From: Streptomyces sp. NBC_00670 | GTDB lineage: Bacteria > Actinomycetota > Actinomycetes > Streptomycetales > Streptomycetaceae | Direction: 5' to 3' | Assembly: GCF_036226765.1 (NCBI RefSeq) | Contig: NZ_CP109017.1 | Location: forward strand, 3,299,501 to 3,363,500 | DNA length: 64,000 nucleotides | Shown: positions 9,356 to 17,606 of the stretch, piece by piece | How positions within the stretch are numbered: position 1 is the stretch's first letter | Layout of the letters: each line of letters begins with the position of its first letter | Translations under genes and position numbers: made by a program | The notes under the pieces: model-generated | Databases searched by the model: none | Told to the model about the DNA's origin: nothing | Seen by the model: the letters and a program-made list of their open reading frames with translations, nothing else

Positions 9356-10728
9356 GACGACAGCGCCACCTCTTCCCGGGCCCCCGCGCCCCGCGGGGAG
9401 AGCCGCACCCGCGGCCCGCCCCGCCAGGTCAGCCGCACCCGCTGGTTGCCCACCCGGAGCAGCATCGCGCCCACCACGGCCGCCGCCGCCAGCGAGACGG
9501 CACCGCCGGCCGCGAAGCCGACGCGCGGGCCGAACGCGTCGGTGACCCAGCCGACGAGCGGCGCCCCCAGCGGCGTACCGCCCATGAAGACCATCATGAA
9601 CAGGGCCATCACCCGGCCCCGCATCTCGGGATCCGTGGACATCTGCACGGACGTGTTCGCGGTGACGTTCACCGTCATGCCGAAGATGCCGATCGGCACC
9701 ATGAGGAGGGCGAACAGCCACAGCCCGGGCGCCACGGCGGCCACGACCTCCAGCACGCCGAAGCCGAGGGCCGCCGCGATCAGCACCCGCAGCCGGGCCG
9801 TACCGCGCCGGGCCGCGAGCAGCGCGCCGATCAGCGAGCCGACCGCCATCAGCGTGTTGAAGAGGCTGTACGCGCCGGCGCCCGCGTGGAAGACGTCGTC
9901 GGCGTAGGCGGAGAGCCAGACCGGGAAGTTGAAGCCGAACGTGCCGATGAAGCCGACCAGCACGATGGACCAGACCAGCTCGGGCCGTACGGCGACATAC
10001 CGCAGCCCCTCGCGGAGCTGGCCCTTGCCGCGCGGCGCGCGCCGGATCTCGTGCAGCTCGCGGGAGCGCATGAGGAGCAGCCCGGCGATCGGGGCGAGGA
10101 AGGAGACGCCGTTGAGCAGGAACGCCCAGCCGGTGCCGACCCCGGTGATCAGCACACCGGCGACGGCCGGGCCGACCAGCCGGGCGGACTGGAAGTTGGC
10201 CGAGTTGAGGCTGATGGCGTTCTGGAGCTGGCCGGGGCCGACCATCTCCGGCACGAAGGTCTGCCGGGCCGGGTTGTCCAGGACCGTGGCGAGTCCGACG
10301 GCGAAGGCGGCCACGTACACGTGCCACACCTGGACGTGGCCGGAGAGCGTGAGGACGGCCAGGGCCAGGCCGGCCAGGCCCATCGCGGACTGGGTCAGCA
10401 GCAGCGTGGGCCGCTTGGGCAGCCGGTCGACGAGGACACCGCCGTACAGGCCGAACAGCAGCATCGGCAGGAACTGCAGCGCCGAGGTGACGCCGACGGC
10501 GGTGGAGGAGCCGGTGAGGCTCAGTACCAGCCAGTCCTGGGCGATGCGCTGCATCCAGGTGCCGGTGTTGGAGACGACCTGGCCGATGAAGAACAGGCGG
10601 TAGTTGCGGATCCGCAGCGAGCTGAACATGGACGTCCTGCGGGGCTCGGCGGGGGTGCGCGGTGTGGGCGGGGTGGGGTCGGGGGTGGCTGGTGCGGGGG
10701 CGGAGTCTGCTCCGGGTCCCGAACTCAA
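9352..10728 (-). CDS. MFS transporter (drug efflux type)
   Basis: A 458-residue transporter of the DHA3/enterobactin-exporter-like MFS group with about 12 helices. The family marks are RNYRLFFIGQVVSNTGTWMQRIAQDWLVLSLTG at the first helix and GGVLVDRLPKR in the loop between helices 2 and 3. I chose the TTG at 10728 because GAGGAGG lies 9 bases before it and relatives carry a similar Ala/Pro-rich lead; ATG 10629 is the alternative and would remove 33 residues. A MarR gene lies just upstream on the same strand and a ThpR gene overlaps downstream, so marR-MFS-thpR is probably one operon. Efflux of a hydrophobic compound sensed by the MarR protein is an inference. Confidence 0.9.
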   Translation of the reverse strand: MSSGPGADSAPAPATPDPTPPTPRTPAEPRRTSMFSSLRIRNYRLFFIGQVVSNTGTWMQRIAQDWLVLSLTGSSTAVGVTSALQFLPMLLFGLYGGVLVDRLPKRPTLLLTQSAMGLAGLALAVLTLSGHVQVWHVYVAAFAVGLATVLDNPARQTFVPEMVGPGQLQNAISLNSANFQSARLVGPAVAGVLITGVGTGWAFLLNGVSFLAPIAGLLLMRSRELHEIRRAPRGKGQLREGLRYVAVRPELVWSIVLVGFIGTFGFNFPVWLSAYADDVFHAGAGAYSLFNTLMAVGSLIGALLAARRGTARLRVLIAAALGFGVLEVVAAVAPGLWLFALLMVPIGIFGMTVNVTANTSVQMSTDPEMRGRVMALFMMVFMGGTPLGAPLVGWVTDAFGPRVGFAAGGAVSLAAAAVVGAMLLRVGNQRVRLTWRGGPRVRLSPRGAGAREEVALSS

Positions 10729-10802
10729 AAGGGCTCGCCTCCTCGGGCGCGACGACGATGGAAAGGGGGAGTGGCTGGTACTCGATCGGCGGCGGGAAGG
10801 GG

Positions 10803-11240
10803 TCAGAGGTGCGCGAGCTTCTCCAGGACCGGGGCCGCCGCGCTGAGCCTCGCCCACTCATCCTCGTCGAGCTGCTCGACGAGGCGGGCCAGGAACGCGT
10901 TCCGCCGGCGCCGGCTCTCCTCGAGCATGACGGTGGCCTGCTCGGTCTGCCTGACGACCTTCTGCCGGCGGTCCTCGGGGTGCGGCTCCAGGCTCACCAG
11001 GCCCTTGGTCTCGAGCAGCGCGACGATGCGGGTCATCGACGGCGGCTGGACGTGCTCCTTGCGGGCCAGCTCACCGGGGGTGGCCGAACCGCAGTTGGCG
11101 AGGGTGCCGAGCACCGACATCTCGGTGGGGCTCAGCGACTCGTCGACCCGTTGGTGCTTGAGTCGGCGCGACAGGCGCATCACGGCGGAGCGCAGGGCGT
11201 TCACGGCGGCGGCATCGTCGCCATGGGTCAGGTCAGGCAT
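10803..11240 (-). CDS. MarR-family transcriptional regulator
   Basis: A 145-residue winged-helix repressor. The recognition core is TPGELARKEHVQPPSMTRIVALLETKGLVSLEPHPEDRRQK, with the MarR wing signature DRRQK. ATG 11240 is preferred; the start is followed by LTHGDDAAAVNALRSAVMRLSRRLKHQ as in relatives. A palindromic sequence (11244-11273) sits just before the start codon, the position expected for autoregulation. The gene immediately downstream encodes an MFS exporter, the classical MarR target arrangement. The inducing ligand is unknown. Confidence 0.93.
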   Translation of the reverse strand: MPDLTHGDDAAAVNALRSAVMRLSRRLKHQRVDESLSPTEMSVLGTLANCGSATPGELARKEHVQPPSMTRIVALLETKGLVSLEPHPEDRRQKVVRQTEQATVMLEESRRRRNAFLARLVEQLDEDEWARLSAAAPVLEKLAHL

Positions 11241-11243
11241 GCT

Positions 11244-11273
11244 CTTTAGCGTAACTCATTACTTTCGCTAAAG
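11244..11273. promoter_or_regulatory. probable MarR operator
   Basis: CTTTAGCG at 11244-11251 and CGCTAAAG at 11266-11273 form a perfect 8-bp inverted repeat with a 14-base spacer. It is AT-rich against the background and starts 4 bases upstream of the marR start codon, so it probably overlaps the promoter and serves autorepression. Confidence 0.7.
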
Positions 11274-11465
11274 ACCACCGTCGTGCACGTCCGACAGGGT
11301 GACTCCGGCCACTGTCGGCACACCGCCCGCCCCGGTGGTGCGCGCCACCCCCGCACGCACACCCTCCCCGCGCCAAAACAACAGAACGAGACGAATCACC
11401 CGTACGAGTGACATGGGAGCAAAAAACCTTCCACCACCCCCGCGAATCCGGCCACCCTCGTGGCC

Positions 11466-11714
11466 ATGGGGACCAGCGTGCTCAGCCTGCGCATGGACGG
11501 GGAGCTGCTCGACCGGCTCCGGCACCGGGCGGCGAAAAGAGGAATGAGCGTCCAGGACTATGTCGTCCGGACGCTCATTCGTGATGACTTCGACGAGCGG
11601 TTCCAGGCCGCCGTCGAGAGGACGGAGGAGTTCTACGGGGACGCCGACGCCGCCCCGGACCCGGCGGGCGAGCCGCCCGGCGATCAGGTCAGGCCCAGCG
11701 CCGGCATCAGGTAG
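11466..11714 (+). CDS. small ribbon-helix-helix-like protein
   Basis: An 82-residue protein whose first 45 residues (MGTSVLSLRMDGELLDRLRHRAAKRGMSVQDYVVRTLIRDDF) match the CopG/Arc-type ribbon-helix-helix pattern: one beta strand, then helices separated by a turn (RGMSVQDYV). Such proteins bind DNA as dimers, often as antitoxins; no toxin gene is adjacent, so a stand-alone regulator is equally likely. The start could also be GTG 11460. No ribosome-binding site is obvious. The tail is acidic and Pro-rich. Its 3' end overlaps the convergent permease gene by 31 bases. The 190 bases upstream hold no gene. Confidence 0.7.
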   Translation: MGTSVLSLRMDGELLDRLRHRAAKRGMSVQDYVVRTLIRDDFDERFQAAVERTEEFYGDADAAPDPAGEPPGDQVRPSAGIR

Positions 11715-13135
11715 TAGAAGCCGAACACCGCCGCGACGACGTACAGCGCCACCGGCACCTCGCGGGCTCGGCCCGCGGCCAGGCGCAGCACCACGAAGGT
11801 GAGGAAGCCCATTCCGATGCCGTTGGTGATGGAGTACGTGAACGGCATCATCAGCATCGTCACGAAGGCCGGGATGGCGATCGTGTAGTCCGCCCAGTCG
11901 ATGTCCTTGATCGAGTGGGACAGGATCAGGAAGCCCACCGCGATCAGCGCGGGCGTGGCCGCCTGGGACGGCACCATCGTGGCGACGGGGGTCAGGAAGA
12001 GCGCCGCCGCGAACAGCAGACCGGTGACGACGTTGGCGAAGCCGGTGCGCGCGCCCTCGCCGACGCCCGCCGTGGACTCCACGAAGCAGGTGGTGGCCGA
12101 GGAGGAGCTGGCGCCGCCCGCGGCGACGGCGATGCCGTCGACGAAGAGGACCTTGTTGATGCCGGGCATCTGGCCCTCGGCGTCGGTCAGCTTGGCCTCG
12201 TCGCCGATGCCCATGATCGTGCCCATCGCGTCGAAGAAGCACGACAGCAGCACGGTGAAGACGAACAGGATGCCGGTCAGCACGCCGACCTTGTCGAAGC
12301 CGCCGAACAGGCTGACCTTGCCGAGCAGCCCGAAGTCGGGGGTGGCGACCGGGTTGCCGGGCCACTTCGGGGTGGTCAGACCCCAGGAGGGGATCTTGGC
12401 CGCGGCGTTGATGATCAGGGCGAGGACCGTCATCGTGACGATCGAGATCAGGATCGCGCCCGGCACCTTGCGCACCATCAGCGCGAGGGTGAGCAGCGTG
12501 CCGAGGACGAAGATCAGCACCGGCCAGCCGTTGAGGTGGCCGTCCGCGCCGAGCTGGAGCGGGACGGTGGTCCCCGCCACGTCCGGGATGCGGCTGACGA
12601 AGCCGGAGTCGACCAGGCCGATGATCATGATGAACAGGCCGATGCCGATCGAGATGCCCTTGCGCAGCCCCAGCGGCACGGCGTTCATCACGCGTTCCCG
12701 CAGCCCCGTGGCGACCAGCAGCATCACCACGAAACCGGCCAGCACCACCATGCCCATCGCGTCCGGCCAGGACATGCGCGGGGCGAGCTGGAGGGCGACG
12801 ACCGTGTTGACGCCGAGACCGGCCGCCAGCGCGATCGGGACGTTGCCGATGACGCCCATGAGCAGCGTGGTGAAGGCGGCGGTGACGGCGGTGGCGGTGA
12901 CCAGCTGGCCGTAGTCCAGCTGGTGCCCGTACATGTCCTTCGCGCCGCTCAGGATGATCGGGTTCAGCACGATGATGTACGCCATCGCGAAGAAGGTGGC
13001 GAAGCCGCCGCGGATCTCGCGGGGCAGGGTGCTGCCGCGCTCGGAGATCCTGAAGTAGCGGTCGAGGGGGCCGGTGGCGGAACGGCCGCCCGGCTGCCCG
13101 GGGGCGGGGACCTTGGCGGGAGCCGAGGTGGACAT
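11684..13135 (-). CDS. NCS2-family purine permease, AzgA type
   Basis: A 483-residue membrane transporter of the AzgA-like guanine/hypoxanthine:proton symporter branch of the nucleobase:cation symporter-2 family. The AzgA marks are readable: ATFFAMAYIIVLNPIILSGA near the N-terminus, AAGLGVNTVVA in helix 3, SCFFDAMGTIMGIGDEA and the signature GASSSSATTCFVESTAGVGEGARTG. About 12-14 helices are predicted. ATG 13135 has GAGG at good spacing; the frame is open further upstream without coding bias. It is monocistronic and convergent with the small RHH-like gene. Substrate (adenine, guanine or hypoxanthine) cannot be separated by eye. Confidence 0.93.
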   Translation of the reverse strand: MSTSAPAKVPAPGQPGGRSATGPLDRYFRISERGSTLPREIRGGFATFFAMAYIIVLNPIILSGAKDMYGHQLDYGQLVTATAVTAAFTTLLMGVIGNVPIALAAGLGVNTVVALQLAPRMSWPDAMGMVVLAGFVVMLLVATGLRERVMNAVPLGLRKGISIGIGLFIMIIGLVDSGFVSRIPDVAGTTVPLQLGADGHLNGWPVLIFVLGTLLTLALMVRKVPGAILISIVTMTVLALIINAAAKIPSWGLTTPKWPGNPVATPDFGLLGKVSLFGGFDKVGVLTGILFVFTVLLSCFFDAMGTIMGIGDEAKLTDAEGQMPGINKVLFVDGIAVAAGGASSSSATTCFVESTAGVGEGARTGFANVVTGLLFAAALFLTPVATMVPSQAATPALIAVGFLILSHSIKDIDWADYTIAIPAFVTMLMMPFTYSITNGIGMGFLTFVVLRLAAGRAREVPVALYVVAAVFGFYYLMPALGLT

Positions 13136-13429
13136 GCGGACCTCAGGGGATGCGGGGTCGGGGAAGGGGGCGTTCGGGTCGGGCCGGCGTGCGCCGTCCC
13201 GGGTTCCCCCTGGGCGGCGTACCTCACCGAAGAGTGGCCCTCCGGGGTGGCCGGTGGGCGCCTCTTGGAGGTTCGTACGAGCGGAAGTGGCCAGACGCAA
13301 ACAGTTTCAGTATGAACATATGAACGGGAAAAGACCATCTCCGCGCGTAGATTCCGTGCGGTTCCCGGCCCCATGGGCGCGGGCTCCCGCGGCTCGTGAG
13401 CCGATTGCCCGGCCTCGTAAGCTGTGCGC

Positions 13430-13705
13430 ATGGCGAAGTGGACTCCCCAGCACGAGGCGCCCGAGCCCCTGGAGGGGCCCGTGGTCGCCACCATCACCGG
13501 CGGCACGATCATCTGGTTCGTCCTCTTCCTGGTGCAGCTGCCGTTCTACGGCTGGTTCGACGACCACGGGCACACCTGGTGGGTGTGGACGTGCCTGGCC
13601 GGGGGCGGCCTCGGGCTGATCGGCGTCTGGTACGTGCGCGGACGGGACGCCGCCATCAAGAGGGAGGCCGCCCGCCGGGAGAACGACACCGCCGCCACCG
13701 ACTGA
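13430..13705 (+). CDS. DUF2530 family membrane protein
   Basis: A 91-residue small membrane protein with two hydrophobic helices (IIWFVLFLVQLPFYGWF and WWVWTCLAGGGLGLIGVWYV) and a charged tail (RGRDAAIKREAARREN), matching DUF2530. Function unknown. TAAGCT at 13418-13423 sits about 6 bases before the ATG, so the mRNA is probably leaderless; an in-frame GTG at 13424 lies inside that box and is less likely. The 290-base gap between it and the divergent purine permease contains only promoters that I can see. Confidence 0.85.
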   Translation: MAKWTPQHEAPEPLEGPVVATITGGTIIWFVLFLVQLPFYGWFDDHGHTWWVWTCLAGGGLGLIGVWYVRGRDAAIKREAARRENDTAATD

Positions 13706-13838
13706 GCCGCCGGTACCGCGCGAGTCGCCCCCGACTACAACCACCGCACGACAACCCCCCGCCCGCCACTCCTCCCCAGGTCGGATTTGTCACGTAGTGC
13801 GGAGGTGAACGCCCCCGCCCGCACGTACCGTCGAAGAC

Positions 13839-16328
13839 ATGACCGATATCGACGCGGGCGCCGAACTCGACCCCGTGCACCCCGTGCCGCTGCCCGTGCG
13901 CGAGCGCGGGCTGACGGCCGAGGAGGTCGCGGCCCGCGTCGAACGCGGGCAGGTCAACGACGTTCCCGTGCGTAGCAGCCGCACGCTCGGCGAGATCGTC
14001 CGGGCCAATGTCTTCACCCGGTTCAACGCGATCATCGGGCTGCTCTGGCTGATCATGCTGTTCGTCGCGCCCGTGCAGGACAGCCTGTTCGGGTACGTCA
14101 TCCTCGCCAACACCGGCATCGGGATCATCCAGGAGTGGCGGGCCAAGAAGACCCTGGACTCGCTCGCGGTGATCGGCGAGGCCCGGCCCGCCGTGCGCCG
14201 GGACGGGCGGACCACCGAGGTCGCCACCTCGGGGATCGTGCTGGACGACGTCCTGGAGATCGGCCCCGGCGACAGAATCGTCGTCGACGGCGTGTGCGTC
14301 GAGGCCGACGGTCTGGAGATCGACGAGTCACTGCTGACCGGCGAGGCCGACCCCGTCGTCAAGCAGCCCGGCGACGCGGTGATGTCGGGCAGCTTCGTGG
14401 TCGCGGGCGGGGGCGCGTTCCGGGCGACGAAGGTCGGCCGCGAGGCGTACGCCGCCCAGCTCGCCGAGGAGGCCTCGCGGTTCACGCTGGTCCACTCCGA
14501 GCTGCGCACCGGCATCTCGACCATCCTCAAGTACGTGACCTGGATGATGGTGCCGACCGCGCTCGGCCTGGTCGTCAGCCAGCTGGTGGTCAAGGACCAC
14601 GGGTTCAAGGACTCCGTCGCCCGCACGGTCGGCGGGATCGTGCCGATGGTCCCCGAGGGGCTGGTGCTGCTCACCTCCGTCGCCTTCGCGATCGGCGTGA
14701 TCCGGCTGGGCCGCAAGCAGGTGCTCGTGCAGGAGCTGCCCGCGATCGAGGGGCTGGCCCGCGTCGACACCGTCTGCCTGGACAAGACCGGCACCCTCAC
14801 CGAGGGCGGCATGGACGTCACCGAGCTGCGGCCGCTCCAGGGTGCCGACGAGACGTATCTGCGCACGGTGCTCGGCGCGCTCGGCGCCGCCGATCCGCGC
14901 CCCAACGCCTCCCTCCAGGCGATCATCGACGCCTACCCCGGCAGCGAGGACTGGCGCCGCACCGACGCGCTGCCCTTCTCCTCCGCCCGCAAGTACAGCG
15001 GCGCCTCCTTCGAGGAGCCGGGCGGCGGCTCCGGCACGTGGCTGCTGGGCGCCCCCGACGTGCTGCTCGACCCCGACGACCCGGCGCTCGCCGAGACCGT
15101 CCGGCTCAACGAACAGGGGCTGCGGGTCCTGCTGCTGGCCCGCACCGCCCGCCCGCTCGACGACCCGGCGGTGGCGTCGGGCGTACGGCCGGCCGCGCTC
15201 GTCGTCCTGGAGCAGCGGCTGCGCCCGGACGCCGCCGACACCCTGCGCTACTTCGCCCGGCAGGACGTGCACGCCAAGGTGATCTCCGGCGACAACGCGG
15301 TCTCGGTGGGCGCGGTGGCCGGAAAGCTCGGCATCACCGGCGAGGCCCTGGACGCCCGCGAACTGCCCGACGACCGGGCCGGGATGGCGAAGGCGCTGGA
15401 CGGCGCCACGGTCTTCGGGCGGGTCACCCCGCGGCAGAAACGGGACATGGTCGGCGCGCTCCAGTCCGACGGGCACACGGTGGCGATGACCGGCGACGGC
15501 GTCAACGACGTGCTCGCGCTCAAGGACGCCGACATCGGCGTCTCGATGGGGTCGGGCTCGGAGGCCACCCGGGCGGTCGCGCAGATCGTGCTGCTCGACA
15601 ACAGCTTCGCCACCCTGCCGTCGGTGGTCGCCGAGGGCCGCCGGGTCATCGGCAACATCACCCGCGTCGCCACGCTGTTCCTGGTCAAGACGGTCTACTC
15701 GGTGCTGCTCGCGGTGCTGGTGGTGTGCGCGCAGGTGGAGTACCCGTTCCTGCCCCGGCATCTGACGCTGCTGTCCACGCTCACGATCGGCGTCCCGGCG
15801 TTCTTCCTCGCCCTCGCGCCCAACACGGAACGGGCCAGACCGCACTTCGTCCGGCGGGTGATGCGGTACGCGATCCCGGCGGGGACCGTGGCCGCCGTCG
15901 CCACCTTCGTGACGTATCTGCTCGCCCGCCACCACTACAGCGGGCCCGGCTCGCTGGAGGCGGAGACCAGCGCGGCGACGCTCACGCTGTTCCTCATCTC
16001 GCTGTGGGTACTGGCGATCGTCGCCCGCCCCTACACCTGGTGGCGCGTGGTGCTGGTGGCGGCGATGGGGGCCGCGTTCCTGGTGGTGCTCGTGGTGCCG
16101 TGGTTGCAGGAGTTCTTCGCGCTGCGGCTGGTCGGCCTGGAGATGCCGTGGCTGGCGGTCGGCATCGCGGCGCTCGCCTCGGCGGTACTGGAGCTGGGCT
16201 GGCGCCGGGTGGACCGGGCGGGACCCCCGCGCGATCCCGGGGAGGGAAGGCGCGGGGGCGTGGCGGCACGGCTGCTCGCCGGCCGCCAGTCGCTTACTTC
16301 ACGTCGACGAAGTCGCCCGAGGAGTTGA
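13839..16328 (+). CDS. P-type cation-transporting ATPase, CtpE-like
   Basis: An 829-residue HAD-type P-ATPase. Actuator motif (ESLLTGEADPV, near 162-172), conserved PEG in the membrane (GGIVPMVPEGLVLLTSVAFA, near 266-285), phosphorylation site DKTGTLT (about 314), nucleotide-binding domain with KYSGASF, and hinge GDGVND (about 551) are all present. The sequence VLVQELPAIEGLARVDTVCLDKTG follows the mycobacterial CtpE group, which has been linked to calcium uptake; no heavy-metal-binding N-domain or CPC motif is present, so a soft-metal role is unlikely. The 3' end runs 35 bases into the convergent secreted-protein gene, encoding a basic tail. Confidence 0.92.
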   Translation: MTDIDAGAELDPVHPVPLPVRERGLTAEEVAARVERGQVNDVPVRSSRTLGEIVRANVFTRFNAIIGLLWLIMLFVAPVQDSLFGYVILANTGIGIIQEWRAKKTLDSLAVIGEARPAVRRDGRTTEVATSGIVLDDVLEIGPGDRIVVDGVCVEADGLEIDESLLTGEADPVVKQPGDAVMSGSFVVAGGGAFRATKVGREAYAAQLAEEASRFTLVHSELRTGISTILKYVTWMMVPTALGLVVSQLVVKDHGFKDSVARTVGGIVPMVPEGLVLLTSVAFAIGVIRLGRKQVLVQELPAIEGLARVDTVCLDKTGTLTEGGMDVTELRPLQGADETYLRTVLGALGAADPRPNASLQAIIDAYPGSEDWRRTDALPFSSARKYSGASFEEPGGGSGTWLLGAPDVLLDPDDPALAETVRLNEQGLRVLLLARTARPLDDPAVASGVRPAALVVLEQRLRPDAADTLRYFARQDVHAKVISGDNAVSVGAVAGKLGITGEALDARELPDDRAGMAKALDGATVFGRVTPRQKRDMVGALQSDGHTVAMTGDGVNDVLALKDADIGVSMGSGSEATRAVAQIVLLDNSFATLPSVVAEGRRVIGNITRVATLFLVKTVYSVLLAVLVVCAQVEYPFLPRHLTLLSTLTIGVPAFFLALAPNTERARPHFVRRVMRYAIPAGTVAAVATFVTYLLARHHYSGPGSLEAETSAATLTLFLISLWVLAIVARPYTWWRVVLVAAMGAAFLVVLVVPWLQEFFALRLVGLEMPWLAVGIAALASAVLELGWRRVDRAGPPRDPGEGRRGGVAARLLAGRQSLTSRRRSRPRS

Positions 16329-17229
16329 CGGCGGGGGTCGTCGAGGTGCCGGCGAAGCTGTACCGGAAGGTGCCGTCGGCGGAGGCCTTGACCGTCGTCC
16401 TCAGGGCGCCCTTGCTGCCGGACTTGATGGTCTTCAGGGTGCTGTAGGAGCTGCTGCCCTTCTTCTTGAACTGGAGCTTGACGGACTGCACGGTGTAGCC
16501 CGCGTAGGCGCCGGTGTCCCAGTTGGCGCGGCTGAGGGTGCCGGTGACCGTGAGGGTCTTCCCCTTCTTCACCGGCTCCGGCGAGGCGTTGACGGTGAGC
16601 TTGGAGTACCGCTGGAGGTGGGGCGCGGCGAAGCCGTCCTTCTCCGCGACGCCGACCTTGCTCATGTCCAGGTCGGTGCCGGTCGGGTCCTGCCCGTTGA
16701 ACGCGACGGCGAAGGCGTCCGCCTTCCACGTACCGGCGTCCTCGTTGAGCAGGTCGTCGGCCGGGGCGATGACGATCGTCTCGGTGCACTTGGTGACCGT
16801 GGCGGAGGAGACCGTGCAGACGGCCGGGTCGTCGCTGGAGAGCTCGTAGTCGGCGTCGGCGTAGCTGGTGCCGCGGTAGAGGTCGACGCCGGCGAAGAAG
16901 TCGTCGGCGGTGACGTCGACGTCGCTGCCGTGGGTGAGCGTGAAGCTGACCGGGACGTTCACCTTCTTGGAGGTGCCGGCGACGATCGCCTTGCCCTTGT
17001 TGACGACGACGTTCGAGAACGTGGCGTTCAGGGCGTACGGGGTTCCGGAGGTGCCGGTGCGGCCGGTGCGGGCGGCGTTGGTGCCGGCGCTCTGCCCGGC
17101 GTCCAGGACCTTGGCGGCGTCGGAGTGGTCCGGGACGGGGGCGGTGCCGGCGGCGTGCGCGGCCGGGACGGCGAGGGCGGAGAGGGCCAGGGCGCCGGTG
17201 AGGGCGGCCACGGTGGCTCGTATGCGCAT
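16294..17229 (-). CDS. secreted protein with Ig-like C-terminal repeat
   Basis: A 311-residue exported protein of unknown function. Signal peptide at 1-27 (MRIRATVAALTGALALSALAVPAAHA). The central part (about 60-200) has a beta-rich, cadherin/big-like pattern with acidic patches (HGSDVDVTADDFFAGVDLYRG, DLDMSKVG). The C-terminal 100 residues (KLTVNASPEPVKKGKTLTVTGTLSRANW, YTVQSVKLQFKKKGSSSYSTLKTIKS) follow the Ig-like repeat seen in many Streptomyces secreted calcium-binding-type proteins. ATG 17229 with GGGGAAA upstream is preferred over ATG 17271, which would give an untypical leader. It overlaps the convergent P-type ATPase by 35 bases. Confidence 0.82.
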   Translation of the reverse strand: MRIRATVAALTGALALSALAVPAAHAAGTAPVPDHSDAAKVLDAGQSAGTNAARTGRTGTSGTPYALNATFSNVVVNKGKAIVAGTSKKVNVPVSFTLTHGSDVDVTADDFFAGVDLYRGTSYADADYELSSDDPAVCTVSSATVTKCTETIVIAPADDLLNEDAGTWKADAFAVAFNGQDPTGTDLDMSKVGVAEKDGFAAPHLQRYSKLTVNASPEPVKKGKTLTVTGTLSRANWDTGAYAGYTVQSVKLQFKKKGSSSYSTLKTIKSGSKGALRTTVKASADGTFRYSFAGTSTTPAVNSSGDFVDVK

Positions 17230-17452
17230 GCGTTTCCCCAGGTGGAGAAAGGGGGCCGACGGTGTGGTCACGTAGGCCCGAGGTTGACGTGAGTCTGTTG
17301 ACTCCGCTGATCAGATACGTGGGGGGTGGGGCTGGTTGCCCCTTCGGGGGCACCCTTTGCCCTCACGTTGCAAAACTCACGTCGGCCTCTCACCTCGCGG
17401 AAGAGCTCGGGTGTGCGGGTGCGTGGGCGGGTGCGGGTGCGTCGTGGCCGGT

Positions 17453-17524
17453 CGCGCAGTTCCCCGCGCCCCTTAAAAGCAGGGGGCGCCCCCCGTCCTT
17501 TAGGGGCGCGGGGAACTGCGCGAG
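17453..17524. repeat. dispersed composite intergenic repeat, copy 2 (complete palindrome)
   Basis: Two perfect 22-base arms (17453-17474 and 17503-17524, containing GCGCAGTTCCCCGCGCCCCT) face each other across 28 bases. A degenerate copy of the GGCGGGGGCGAAGG block lies at 17581-17596, just before the stop codon of the sacsin-like gene at 17607. The remainder of the 377-base gap (17230-17606) is the promoter region of the secreted-protein gene and shows no gene. Confidence 0.88.
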
Positions 17525-17606
17525 AAGCCCCCACCCACCCGCACCCGCCAACGAACCGACCCACCCGAGCTCTTCCGCGCCGGCGGGGGCGAAGGAAATC
17601 CCGCGG

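Noticed and set aside
11466..11714. RHH-like protein considered as an antitoxin.
   Set aside because: No toxin gene lies on either side; the neighbours are MarR and a purine permease.
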